Shown: positions 1 through 7,564, counted from the stretch's first letter. The stretch: 10,991 nt of DNA from Bacteroidales bacterium (GCA_031279795.1 JAITHZ010000079.1:1-10991); one strand, 5' to 3'. Program-made: numbers and translations. The notes: a model not told the origin generated them from the sequence alone.

Positions 1-2
1 CG

Positions 3-569
3 AAGAAAAACAGTTTTGAAACAGCGCTGGCCGAAGCAGCTTTTCTCACGGGAGTTGAACGCAATGCCGACGTCGTAAGACTGGCTACATATGCTCCGCT
101 TCTCGCTCATGTGGATGCCTGGCAGTGGAATCCCGACTTGATTTGGTTCGACAATTTACAGCTGGCGAGATCGGTAAACTATTATGTCCAGCAGCTTTAC
201 AGTCTCTACAAAGGAACTGATGTGTTGTCGTTTACGCAAAATGGACTGAGCATAGCCGGTGATGACGACTTGTATGCCAGCGCCGTGTTGGACAAAACAA
301 ACAGCCAGATTATCATCAAATTGGCAAATGTATCTGAAAACAATTGCCGAATCAAAATTAATGTTAAAAATCTTCCCAAAAAACAACAAATAGCTTCAAA
401 AATTCAAGCCATACTTCTCGCCGGAGATTTGAAAACAGTAAATACGCTGGATAACTCCAATGCCATTATACCCCAGCATTATGATATTGATATTCAGGGA
501 AATGATTTGATATTTGAAATAAAAAATAAATCGTTTAATGTCTATAAACTGAAAATAGAAAATCAATGA
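3..569 (+). CDS. Alpha-L-arabinofuranosidase, GH51 family, C-terminal part (5' end outside window)
   Basis: The reading frame is open from base 3 and ends at TGA 567-569, giving the last 188 residues. The opening segment carries hallmarks of the end of the GH51 catalytic barrel: ALAEAAFLTGVERNADVV, then YAPLLAHVDAWQWNPDLIWF and NYYVQQLYS. The rest (about residues 60-188 of the fragment) is a beta-rich tail matching the C-terminal beta-sandwich of the family. The two catalytic glutamates lie upstream and cannot be seen. GH51 enzymes release terminal alpha-L-arabinofuranosyl groups from arabinoxylan, arabinan or arabinogalactan; the substrate here is unknown. An internal ATG at 111 is not the start, because homology runs through it. 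The tail is more AT-rich than the body. The next gene is 410 bp away and has its own promoter, so co-transcription is doubtful. The family call is firm. Confidence 0.93.
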   Translation, partial: KKNSFETALAEAAFLTGVERNADVVRLATYAPLLAHVDAWQWNPDLIWFDNLQLARSVNYYVQQLYSLYKGTDVLSFTQNGLSIAGDDDLYASAVLDKTNSQIIIKLANVSENNCRIKINVKNLPKKQQIASKIQAILLAGDLKTVNTLDNSNAIIPQHYDIDIQGNDLIFEIKNKSFNVYKLKIENQ

Positions 570-635
570 GGCATTGGTGAGCTTTCTGATGATGACCCTA
601 TCACAGTTTTTATAAAATTAAAAAAATAAAAACGT

Positions 636-652
636 CACAAAGCTTCTTTGTG
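636..652. repeat. Small hairpin of the CTTTGTG repeat family
   Basis: CACAAAG, a 3-base loop CTT, then CTTTGTG form a perfect 7 bp inverted repeat. It sits at the left edge of the repeat block and shares its arm sequence with the larger hairpins at 722-746 and 8926-8954. Confidence 0.6.
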
Positions 653-814
653 TGCTTCGTGATTCATTCCGTTGATTTCTCACAAAATTCCAGCCAATTT
701 CTTTCTTTGTGTGCTTTGTGTGCTTTGTGGGAGATTCCCACAAAGCCAACGAAGCTTATTTGTGTGCTTCGTGGGAGATTCATTCCGTTGATTTTTCACA
801 AAATTTCGGGCCAA
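648..814 (+). repeat. Imperfect direct duplication (648-697 and 760-814) flanking a hairpin
   Basis: Copy A (648-697, 50 bp) and copy B (760-814, 55 bp) both read TTGTGTGCTTCGTG, then ATTCATTCCGTTGATTT, then TCACAAAATT, ending in GCCAA. Copy B has an extra GGAG after the first block and a few substitutions near the end. The 62 bp between them contain TGTGTGCTTTGTG stutters and the hairpin at 722-746. The two copies have diverged little, so the duplication looks fairly recent or is maintained. Confidence 0.85.
722..746. repeat. Perfect 10 bp hairpin, CTTTGTGGGAGA family
   Basis: GCTTTGTGGG, loop AGATT, then CCCACAAAGC pair over 10 bp without mismatch. No T-run follows on either strand, so it does not look like an intrinsic terminator. 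The same arm sequence is found in a 12 bp hairpin at 8926-8954, about 8 kb away, and in half-sites at 767-780 and 8986-9000. Confidence 0.8.
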
Positions 815-898
815 ATAAAAATGGATTTGATATTTGAATTATAATAAATTAGCAAAGATCTCCATCGTTTTAGTCAATTTTAGTATTCCATTCCGTCT

Positions 899-930
899 AT
901 TTTAAGCGCAAATTAATAAAATTTTAAGCG
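899..930 (+). promoter_or_regulatory. Candidate operator: 10 bp direct repeat ATTTTAAGCG
   Basis: ATTTTAAGCG occurs at 899-908 and again at 921-930, with starts 22 bp apart, close to two helical turns. The second copy ends 8 bp before the -7 element at 939. Placement in the -30 to -55 region suits an activator that binds tandem half-sites, such as an AraC-type domain of a hybrid two-component regulator, which commonly controls Bacteroidota glycan loci. No regulator gene is in the window, so the binding protein is unknown. Confidence 0.35.
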
Positions 931-938
931 TAGGGATT

Positions 939-946
939 TACCTTTG
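939..946 (+). promoter_or_regulatory. Bacteroidota -7 element for the GH95 cluster
   Basis: TACCTTTG matches the Bacteroidota -7 consensus TAnnTTTG exactly. It lies 33 bp before the ATG at 980, which would leave a leader of about 25-30 bases. No good -33 TTG element is seen, which fits a promoter that needs an activator. Confidence 0.65.
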
Positions 947-979
947 GCGCAAATAATTATACCCAATTAATAATCTATT

Positions 980-3919
980 ATGAAAAAGTTAAACTTCTTT
1001 TTATTCTTTGCAGGGACTTGTCTGGCTTTATCCGGACAAAGTTCGCTGAAATTGCAGTACAGTACTCCTGCTTTGGCATGGGAAAACGAAGCGTTACCCA
1101 TCGGCAATGGCTTCATGGGCGCTATGGTTTTTGGCGGTGTTGATACCGATGTAATTCAAATTAACGAACATTCGCTCTGGTCGGGCGGGCCGGGCAAAAA
1201 TTCGAATTACAATGGCGGTCATGCCCGCACTCAGACGCAAGCGCATCAGAATCTCCAACATATTCGCAAGGCGTTGCAGGATAAAATGGTAACTTTCTCT
1301 CACGCGTCAGCAGCCTACATGGATGAAACCGGAAAGGTAATTGCAAAGAATTATCCTGCGGAAAATACAACCGAAAAAGGATACATCAACAGTTTGATGG
1401 GAGACAAAACTGATTTCGGCGCTTATCAGTCGCTCGCCAACCTGAACATTGCCTACCTTTCGGTGATAATCCCTGAAATTGTCAACATATCCGGCGATTG
1501 CGACAATCCGAACACTCCCGGACAGCGATTTCCCGCTCTGTTCGACAACAGCCTGAACACCAAATGGTATGCCGATACAGGCTTCAAAGGATTCCCCTGT
1601 TACATCGCTTGGGAATACGACGCCGCTTTTCCGGTCTCGGCCTATACGCTGACTTCCGGCGGAGACATGCCCGCGCGAGACCCGAAAGCATGGAAACTCT
1701 ATGGCTCGGCCGACGGACATGACTATACGGTCATTGATTCGCGAACGAATGAGCTTTTTTCCGAACGAACACAAAGCCGGAAATTCCAGTTGCCACAAAC
1801 GGTTACCTTCAAGTATTTCAAGTTTGAAGTAACCGATACGCAAACTCCGAACACTTCGCCCCAATTGAGCGAAATTCAGCTGGAAAACGCAAATGTTGAC
1901 AATTTTCCGACCTACACATCGTATGTTCGCGAACTGGACATCGACCGTGCCTTAATGACCGTCCATTATTCGCAGGAAAATGTAAACTATACGCGCCAAT
2001 ATTTCATCAGTTTCCCCGACAAAGCGCTGATAATCCGGCTCACAGCCGACCAGCCAGGCGCTCTTTCCCGAAATATCTGGCTGACTACGCCCCAGACAAA
2101 CTCAACCCTGTCGGCTGCCGACGGCGTCATTACGCTGACAGGCCGACCGTCCGACCACAGCGCCAATGGCTTGAAATTCGCCCAGCAGGTGAAAGTCATT
2201 CCTGTCGGCGGAAGCATGAGCATTGCCGGCAATAGAATCAAAGTCGAAAATGCCGATGAAATACTGATTATTTCCACAGCGCAGACAAATTATGTGCAAT
2301 GCATGGACAATTCATTCAATTACTTTTCTGCCGACAATCCGCTCAATTCAGTACAGCAAACCCAGCAACAGGCTGCATCCAAAACATTCCAGCAATTGCT
2401 GAACGATCATACGGCGGATTATAAATCGCTGTACGACCGGATGCAACTGTCTATTGTTCAGCCCGATGTTCAAATACAAAAAACAACGACACAACTGTTG
2501 ACAGGATACAAGGAAAATACCAATACGCCAGCCGAAAATCGCTACTTAGAACAGCTGTATTATCAGTTTGGACGCTATTTGCTGATTGCATCTTCTCGTG
2601 AAAACGGCTTGCCGGCCAATTTGCAGGGAATCTGGGCAGAAGGACTTGCGCCTCCCTGGAGCGCCGACTACCATACCAATATCAACTTGCAAATGAACTA
2701 CTGGCTGGCCGAGCAAACTAATCTGGCCGAGTGTCATCTTCCGGTAATTGAGTATGTAAAAAGTCTGGTTGCCAGAGGCCGGAGAACGGCGAGTCACTAT
2801 TACTGCAAAGCGGATGGCAGCGCGGTCAGAGGCTGGGTTATTCATCACGAAAACAACATCTGGGGAAACACTGCGCCTGGAAACTGGTACGAAGGCTTTT
2901 ACTTCCCCGCTGCCAATGGCTGGATGTGTCAGGATATCTGGGAATATTACCAGTTCAATCAGGACAAAACATTTTTATCACAATATTTCCCGATAATGCT
3001 GGATGCTGCTCTGTTTTGGGTAGACAATCTGTGGCGCGATTCACGCGACGGAACGCTTGTGGCCAATCCGTCCTATTCGCCCGAACATGGCCCGTATTCG
3101 CTGGGCGCATCCTGTGACCAGGCCATCATTACCGAGTTGTTTGACATCACCGTTAAAGCTTCGCATGTGCTGAATCTGGCCGACGCTCCTGAAATCAAGG
3201 AAATAATCGCTGCCAAAAGCCGACTGGCTGGCCCGCAAATCGGAATAGCCGGACAGTTCATGGAATGGAAAGACGAATTGCAGATGGACATAACCGGCGA
3301 CAATGGTCACCGGCATGTGAATCATCTTTTCTGGCTGCACCCCGGTTCGCAAATTATCGCTGGAAAAAGTCCTCAGGACAACTTGTTCATCGAAGCAATG
3401 AAAAAAACCTTGAACACTCGCGGCGACCAGGCCACAGGTTGGAGCAAGGCATGGAAAATCAATTTCTGGGCGCGACTGCAGGATGGCAACCATGCTCACA
3501 AATTGCTGGAAGAACTGTTGAAAGGTTCTACGCTGCAAAATTTGTTCGATACGCATCCTCCCTTCCAAATTGACGGAAACTTTGGCGCTACTGCCGGCAT
3601 GACCGAAATGCTTGTGCAAAGTCAAGGAGGCTATATCCAATTGCTGCCGGCTCTTCCCGACAGCTGGGCTGCTGGAAGTTTCAAGGGCGTCAAGGCACGG
3701 GGGAATTTTGAATTAGCCGCCGAATGGGAGAACGGACAACTGAAACAGCTGGAAATCCTTTCCGTTTCTGGAAATAGCTGCATGGTGAAATACCCCGGCA
3801 TTAAAAACTTTACATTTCGTCAATCTGATGGCGGAGACGTCTCTGTTACTGCTATTGATGACGATACGGCTGCGTTCGAAACCATCGCAGGCAAGAAATA
3901 TATATGTATAACTGAATAA
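980..3919 (+). CDS. Secreted GH95 glycosidase (alpha-L-fucosidase type) with an inserted discoidin domain
   Basis: A 979-residue protein with an N-terminal signal peptide (about 1-19, cleavage near ALSG). The GH95 N-terminal domain begins at once (PALAWENEALPIGNGFMGAM, INEHSLWSGGPG at 61-72). It is interrupted at about 163-303 by an F5/8-type-C (discoidin, CBM32-like) domain, with FDNSLNTKWYAD at 188-199 and a C-terminal SEIQLEN, then resumes with YVRELDIDRALMTVHY. The (alpha/alpha)6 barrel follows. By comparison with Bifidobacterium AfcA, recalled from knowledge, likely active-site residues are N567 and N569 (HTNIN), E702 (SPE) and D865 (QIDGNFGA). H565, two residues before the first Asn, is the residue type reported to favour fucose over L-galactose. 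GH95 enzymes invert alpha-1,2-L-fucosyl or alpha-L-galactosyl linkages. Removing the insert leaves about 835 residues, the usual family size. There is no T9SS tail, so the mature protein is probably periplasmic. First gene of a three-gene cluster. Confidence 0.93.
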   Translation: MKKLNFFLFFAGTCLALSGQSSLKLQYSTPALAWENEALPIGNGFMGAMVFGGVDTDVIQINEHSLWSGGPGKNSNYNGGHARTQTQAHQNLQHIRKALQDKMVTFSHASAAYMDETGKVIAKNYPAENTTEKGYINSLMGDKTDFGAYQSLANLNIAYLSVIIPEIVNISGDCDNPNTPGQRFPALFDNSLNTKWYADTGFKGFPCYIAWEYDAAFPVSAYTLTSGGDMPARDPKAWKLYGSADGHDYTVIDSRTNELFSERTQSRKFQLPQTVTFKYFKFEVTDTQTPNTSPQLSEIQLENANVDNFPTYTSYVRELDIDRALMTVHYSQENVNYTRQYFISFPDKALIIRLTADQPGALSRNIWLTTPQTNSTLSAADGVITLTGRPSDHSANGLKFAQQVKVIPVGGSMSIAGNRIKVENADEILIISTAQTNYVQCMDNSFNYFSADNPLNSVQQTQQQAASKTFQQLLNDHTADYKSLYDRMQLSIVQPDVQIQKTTTQLLTGYKENTNTPAENRYLEQLYYQFGRYLLIASSRENGLPANLQGIWAEGLAPPWSADYHTNINLQMNYWLAEQTNLAECHLPVIEYVKSLVARGRRTASHYYCKADGSAVRGWVIHHENNIWGNTAPGNWYEGFYFPAANGWMCQDIWEYYQFNQDKTFLSQYFPIMLDAALFWVDNLWRDSRDGTLVANPSYSPEHGPYSLGASCDQAIITELFDITVKASHVLNLADAPEIKEIIAAKSRLAGPQIGIAGQFMEWKDELQMDITGDNGHRHVNHLFWLHPGSQIIAGKSPQDNLFIEAMKKTLNTRGDQATGWSKAWKINFWARLQDGNHAHKLLEELLKGSTLQNLFDTHPPFQIDGNFGATAGMTEMLVQSQGGYIQLLPALPDSWAAGSFKGVKARGNFELAAEWENGQLKQLEILSVSGNSCMVKYPGIKNFTFRQSDGGDVSVTAIDDDTAAFETIAGKKYICITE

Positions 3920-3929
3920 TTAATCAATC

Positions 3930-5360
3930 ATGAAAAAATATTGGATGACAGGACTGTGCCTGATATTGGCGTTATGCGGTGTGGCGCAGAAAAAATATTA
4001 TGTCAAGACAGACGGTAGTCCCAGCCTTAGCGGAAGTTCATGGACATGGGCTTCGAACAATTTGCAGGCAACCATTGAGCGAGCGTCTTCCGGCGATGTT
4101 GTATATGTGGCCGCCGGAACGTATTATGGCGGATTTACAATGAAAGAAGGCGTAACCGTAAAAGGAGGATATACAGCCAACAACAGCGTGCCGGAAGAAC
4201 GCTATCCGGTGGGGGAAACGGGCGATTTATCCAAACTGAGTATCCTTGACGGTGGCCAAACCCAGCGGGTCGTTACTCAACTTACTCCTTTTTCCACACC
4301 AACTGTCTGGGAAGGTTTTGTGCTGCAAAATGGAAATCCTTCTCCGGAATTTAAGCAGGGAAGCATCATTTATTCATTCGATGGCGACAACCGTATTGTT
4401 GGCGTTCTGTATAAATATAATCCAGGAACAGGCGATGGAATGATGATTAGCGCAGCAGAAACCCAAAAACAGTGGGGTGGGTATGAGTCGGAGATATCGG
4501 CGCTCCCAGTCATTCCCGACAGGGAAAGCGCAAAGACGGATGTGACAGGGCAAACGCGCGCGGAAGCAATCCTTGCTGCTGTTGGCGCTGAATGTGTTGA
4601 TATCAGCGGACTGGATGTCGTTCGCAACGGCAATTATGCCGCGTTCTGGTGCGATACGCTTGCTGCGGGTGGCTTCACCGACTGGCATTTGCCTTCTGCT
4701 GGCGAATGGGGCGAGATTTCCAGCGCAAATATCAAAAGCATCTTGAAAAATCTGGGTAAAAACCTGGATTATCCCTTCTGGACAAGTTCTCATGCCGGAA
4801 ACATGCTGGCGTGGGCTTACTGTTTCGGCAGCGGCGATGGATATTTTCATCCCGCGCTGAAATATGTGCAGTATCCTGTCGAGGCAGTCTGTCCGGTTTC
4901 GTTGCCAGAAGCGCCAGACGGAATCTATGTTGCCGGTGGAGGCGCTTTTCTTGCTGCTAACGGACAGCTGGATAAATGTGTTGTGAAAAACAACAGTTCT
5001 ACTTCAATGGGTGGAGGCGTGTACGTTGGGAACGGCGCTGCGCTTGTTGATTGCGTTGTCGAAGAAAACGAAGCGCCAGATGGAAAAGATATTTATTACG
5101 AAAATCCATCCCATGTGCCGTCGGTGAACGGGAATCGGACGATTTCCATTTATCCTAATCCTGTGGCAGCCGGCGAAATGCTAAATCTTGACTGGTACGA
5201 CGGTGGCCAATATCAGTGGATAAGTATCGCTGCGGGAATTACGGTGAAAAAAGGTCGTTTGCTGTCTCCATCGTTGCAAGCTCCGATGACGGCGGGCGCT
5301 TATCTGCTCCGAATTTTATCCGCAAACGGGAATTATCAAACAAAAGTAATTGTATATTGA
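3930..5360 (+). CDS. Exported beta-helix protein with an inserted FISUMP/DUF1566-like domain and T9SS sorting domain
   Basis: A 476-residue protein starting 10 bp after the GH95 stop. The order is: signal peptide 1-19; beta-helix coils about 22-140 (YYVKTDGS, GDVVYVAAGTYYGGF, VTVKGGY, WEGFVLQNG) resembling DUF1565/pectate-lyase-like repeats; a different domain about 143-324; two more beta-helix coils about 330-385 (GGGAFLAANGQLDKCVVKNN, GGGVYVGNGAALVDCVVEEN); and a type A T9SS sorting domain about 403-476 (ISIYPNPVAAGEMLNL, AYLLRI, TKVIV). The middle domain has GDGMMISAAETQKQWGG, FWCDTLAAGGFTDWHLPSAGEW, FWTSSH and an ending VCPV, the pattern of FISUMP/DUF1566 domains, which have a C-type-lectin-like fold. 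No lyase active site is recognised, so binding or structural display is more likely than catalysis. T9SS export would place it on the surface or release it. Confidence 0.8.
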   Translation: MKKYWMTGLCLILALCGVAQKKYYVKTDGSPSLSGSSWTWASNNLQATIERASSGDVVYVAAGTYYGGFTMKEGVTVKGGYTANNSVPEERYPVGETGDLSKLSILDGGQTQRVVTQLTPFSTPTVWEGFVLQNGNPSPEFKQGSIIYSFDGDNRIVGVLYKYNPGTGDGMMISAAETQKQWGGYESEISALPVIPDRESAKTDVTGQTRAEAILAAVGAECVDISGLDVVRNGNYAAFWCDTLAAGGFTDWHLPSAGEWGEISSANIKSILKNLGKNLDYPFWTSSHAGNMLAWAYCFGSGDGYFHPALKYVQYPVEAVCPVSLPEAPDGIYVAGGGAFLAANGQLDKCVVKNNSSTSMGGGVYVGNGAALVDCVVEENEAPDGKDIYYENPSHVPSVNGNRTISIYPNPVAAGEMLNLDWYDGGQYQWISIAAGITVKKGRLLSPSLQAPMTAGAYLLRILSANGNYQTKVIVY

Positions 5361-5390
5361 AAAGGATCAATCAATCTATTTATTTAACTT

Positions 5391-7283
5391 ATGAAAATGA
5401 CAGATAAAATCAATAGAATATTTCTGGTGGCTGTCGGCGTTGCCTGTTCTATCAATCTTTTTTCCCAAAGCGAATATCTTTTTTCTCCAAAGGGAATTGC
5501 CGAAATACACATCACGCTGGAAGACGGGAAACAGATTGGCGATATAAAAAACGAAAAAGCCAACGACGATTATGCTGGGAAAGTAAATGCAACGATGTAC
5601 ATCCGTAATTCGGCTTCGTCGTCTTATGACGAACACGATTTTTACGCTGGGAAAATCCAGATAGATGGACGGGGAAACACGTCGTGGCATCACAGCAAAC
5701 GACCCTACAATATTGATCTGGTGGGCGACGACTGGGAGAGCGAACGGCCTGCTGCGTTGCTGGGAATGGGACAAAGCGACGAATGGGCTTTGCTGGCTTT
5801 CTGGATGGACCGAAGCCTGATGCGCTTTCAGCTTGCGTCGTATCTGGGACGGCGCATGTCGGGAATTCCCTGGATGCCCGACAACCGTTATGTAGAAGTC
5901 TGGATTAACGATGATTATCGTGGTTTGTATGCATTGACCCAAAAAGTTCAACGAGGCGACTACCAGATAAAAATAAAAAAGCTGGATGCGGCGTCGACCG
6001 ACCTTTCCGGTGGATACATTCTCGAAGCTTCGCCCGAAGACGGTCATAAAAGTACGCCCATCGAAGTGGCCACTCAGATTAAAACCGCTCGCGACGGAAT
6101 CAATTTTGTGTTTAAATACCCCAAACCTAAAAACGTTACCCAGCCACAAAGAACGTGGATCAAAAATCATCTGGACGAATTTGAAGATGTGTTGCGCAGC
6201 GAAAACTACAAAGACCCCGTCAATGGTTATCTAAAATACATAAACGAGGCGAGTTTTATCGACTGGACAATTTTGCATGAATTGTCCAAAGGTTGCGACA
6301 ACCTGTTCCATGCCAGCGTTTTCGTTCACAAAGACCGCGAAGGCAAACTGAACATGAGCGCTCCGTGGGACTTCGACCTATCTTTCGGAAATTCGGGCAT
6401 CTATACCGAAAATGGAAACTGGGTGAAAACGCATCGCTGGTTTGGCCGTCTTTATCAGGACGAACGGTATGCGCAAAAATTCAACGACCGTTACGACGAA
6501 CTCTTTCCGCTGTTTCAGCAGATTCCCGCCATACTCCGCGCCAATTACCAGCAACTGGAAGCTGCCGGAGCGCTGGATAGAGAATACGGACGTTTCCCGC
6601 AAATTCTGGAAGAACACATCAACGAAGACGGCGGACGCAGAACACCCGTTTCCTACCTGGGACACATGCAGTTCCTGAGCGAATGGACCATGTCGCGAAA
6701 CAACTGGGTCTACATCAACCTGGGAACGACCGATGCTGAAAAAGGAGAACGCATGAAGACAATCAAACCTGTCATCCGCATAATGGATCCCGAAAACATG
6801 TACGACGGCAAAAGTTTTGACGTAAAAGTAATGAAAAGCGACGACAACAACCGGTATTCCTACAGCTGGAACAACGCCGCCTTCGGGTCTTCCGAAAGCC
6901 GGAGAATTTCGTCATCGCAAAAAGGAAAATACTGGGTGCACGTCAAAGACGAATGGGGAAATACGAGCCTTGCGTCCGACACGCTGTATGTTGGCGTCAA
7001 TCCGCCTACCGGAATCGCTGCCAAACCGAACAGTAGCCGACCGACCGTTCACTACAGCCGGAACAGCAACACGCTGACCGTTTATTATCCGGCAAAAGCG
7101 GCAGGATTAACCGTCCAACTGTTTGACTTGAATGGAGGGCTGGTCAGAGAAAATGTATCAGTTGCACGAACCGAAAAAGGCGCCGTTCAGATCTCAACCA
7201 CCGGACTCAAGCACGGAATGTATGTTCTGCAATTGCGCTCGGAGGCCGAAAATGTGATTCTGAAATTTTACCTGCCTAACTAA
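5391..7283 (+). CDS. CotH-family atypical kinase, T9SS-exported, with Ig-like domain
   Basis: A 630-residue protein 30 bp downstream of the beta-helix gene. A signal peptide (about 1-26, ending LFSQ) precedes a CotH domain (about 36-450). Seen motifs are DGRGNTSW (92-99), a segment LHELSKGCDN with D303, and PWDFDLSFGN with D327 and D329. In Bacillus CotH two aspartates about 23 residues apart (D228, D251) are needed for protein phosphorylation; D303 and D327 have nearly the same spacing. A region at about 462-541 (YSYSWN, GKYWVHVKDEWGN) looks Ig/PKD-like, and the last 70 residues (VQLFDLNGGLV, GLKHGMYVLQL) form a T9SS sorting domain. CotH proteins are known in spore coats, fungi and cellulosome-type scaffolds; the substrate here is unknown. 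The ATG at 5397 is an alternative start that keeps the signal peptide. Last gene of the cluster. Confidence 0.88.
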   Translation: MKMTDKINRIFLVAVGVACSINLFSQSEYLFSPKGIAEIHITLEDGKQIGDIKNEKANDDYAGKVNATMYIRNSASSSYDEHDFYAGKIQIDGRGNTSWHHSKRPYNIDLVGDDWESERPAALLGMGQSDEWALLAFWMDRSLMRFQLASYLGRRMSGIPWMPDNRYVEVWINDDYRGLYALTQKVQRGDYQIKIKKLDAASTDLSGGYILEASPEDGHKSTPIEVATQIKTARDGINFVFKYPKPKNVTQPQRTWIKNHLDEFEDVLRSENYKDPVNGYLKYINEASFIDWTILHELSKGCDNLFHASVFVHKDREGKLNMSAPWDFDLSFGNSGIYTENGNWVKTHRWFGRLYQDERYAQKFNDRYDELFPLFQQIPAILRANYQQLEAAGALDREYGRFPQILEEHINEDGGRRTPVSYLGHMQFLSEWTMSRNNWVYINLGTTDAEKGERMKTIKPVIRIMDPENMYDGKSFDVKVMKSDDNNRYSYSWNNAAFGSSESRRISSSQKGKYWVHVKDEWGNTSLASDTLYVGVNPPTGIAAKPNSSRPTVHYSRNSNTLTVYYPAKAAGLTVQLFDLNGGLVRENVSVARTEKGAVQISTTGLKHGMYVLQLRSEAENVILKFYLPN

Positions 7284-7341
7284 GAATTAATTAATCAGGA
7301 ATTCAGAACTCCGGTTGTGATTATTAAGAAAGTGCAGTTCA

Positions 7342-7461
7342 ATGAAAAAAGGAAGCATGGGGCTCATCAGAGGAATGATAAGCTCCATGCTGCTTTACAT
7401 ATATTATTTAAATTCAGATATTTATATTGTGATCAATTCTCCATGTAAAATCGTGTTATAG
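7342..7461 (+). CDS. Possible 39-residue hydrophobic small protein
   Basis: ATG 7342 to TAG 7459-7461 encodes MKKGSMGLIRGMISSMLLYI followed by 19 further residues, mostly hydrophobic or aromatic, which could form one membrane segment. Against it: no promoter or ribosome site is evident, no family is recognised, and the 5' half overlaps the hairpin at 7354-7391. It may be chance. It is listed only because it is the only ATG-started frame seen in this gap. Confidence 0.15.
   Translation: MKKGSMGLIRGMISSMLLYIYYLNSDIYIVINSPCKIVL
7354..7391 (+). terminator. Imperfect long hairpin after the GH95/beta-helix/CotH cluster
   Basis: AGCATGGGGCTCATC (7354-7368) pairs with GATAAGCTCCATGCT (7377-7391) over 15 positions with one G-U pair and one C-A mismatch, and an 8-base loop. 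It lies 70 bp after the CotH stop. Only a short T-run follows (GCTTTA), so termination efficiency is uncertain; it may instead protect the mRNA 3' end. Confidence 0.45.
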
Positions 7462-7525
7462 ATAAAAATAAACTTTGTCTTATGTTTAATAGATATTTTC
7501 TATTTTCAAGTTAACTAAAAAGCCA

Positions 7526-7533
7526 TATCTTTG
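7526..7533 (+). promoter_or_regulatory. Bacteroidota -7 element for citrate synthase
   Basis: TATCTTTG is a perfect match to TAnnTTTG, 31 bp before the ATG at 7565. A TTTTC stretch about 20 bp upstream (7503-7507) may be a degenerate -33 element. A leader of about 25 bases is expected. This separates citrate synthase from the upstream cluster. Confidence 0.7.
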
Positions 7534-7564
7534 TGAAGATATTATACACATAAAATATTTTATT

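Larger units (their letters stand above)
570..979. other. Gene-free stretch with repeats, a candidate operator and a promoter
   Basis: No convincing gene is present. From left to right it holds a weak AT-rich inverted repeat just after the GH51 stop (606-613 with 626-633, 8 bp), then a repeat-rich block at 636-814, then AT-rich DNA, a 10 bp direct repeat at 899-930 and a -7 promoter element at 939-946 serving the GH95 gene. A 64-codon open frame at 650-844 is made almost entirely of the repeat units and is not considered coding. Confidence 0.7.

Noticed and set aside
636..814. CRISPR-like array in the first repeat block
   Set aside because: Only two long units with unequal length, no regular spacers, and no cas genes nearby.
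650..844. 64-codon plus-strand open frame in the repeat block
   Set aside because: Its sequence is made of the duplicated repeat units (CALCAL stutter), it has no start signals and no family resemblance, and it ends in AT-rich DNA.
1307..1864. 185-codon minus-strand open frame inside GH95
   Set aside because: Antisense shadow of the GH95 and discoidin coding sequence, whose motifs are clear on the plus strand.
3041..3640. 199-codon minus-strand open frame inside GH95
   Set aside because: It overlaps the conserved GH95 catalytic core (E702, D865), and no protein features are seen in it.
4374..4850. 158-codon minus-strand open frame within the FISUMP insert
   Set aside because: The plus-strand frame carries FISUMP-type motifs continuous with the flanking beta-helix and T9SS domains.
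5376..6170. 264-codon minus-strand open frame opposite the CotH gene
   Set aside because: It lies entirely antisense to well-supported CotH coding sequence, has no recognisable domain, and is explained by the codon bias of the sense gene.
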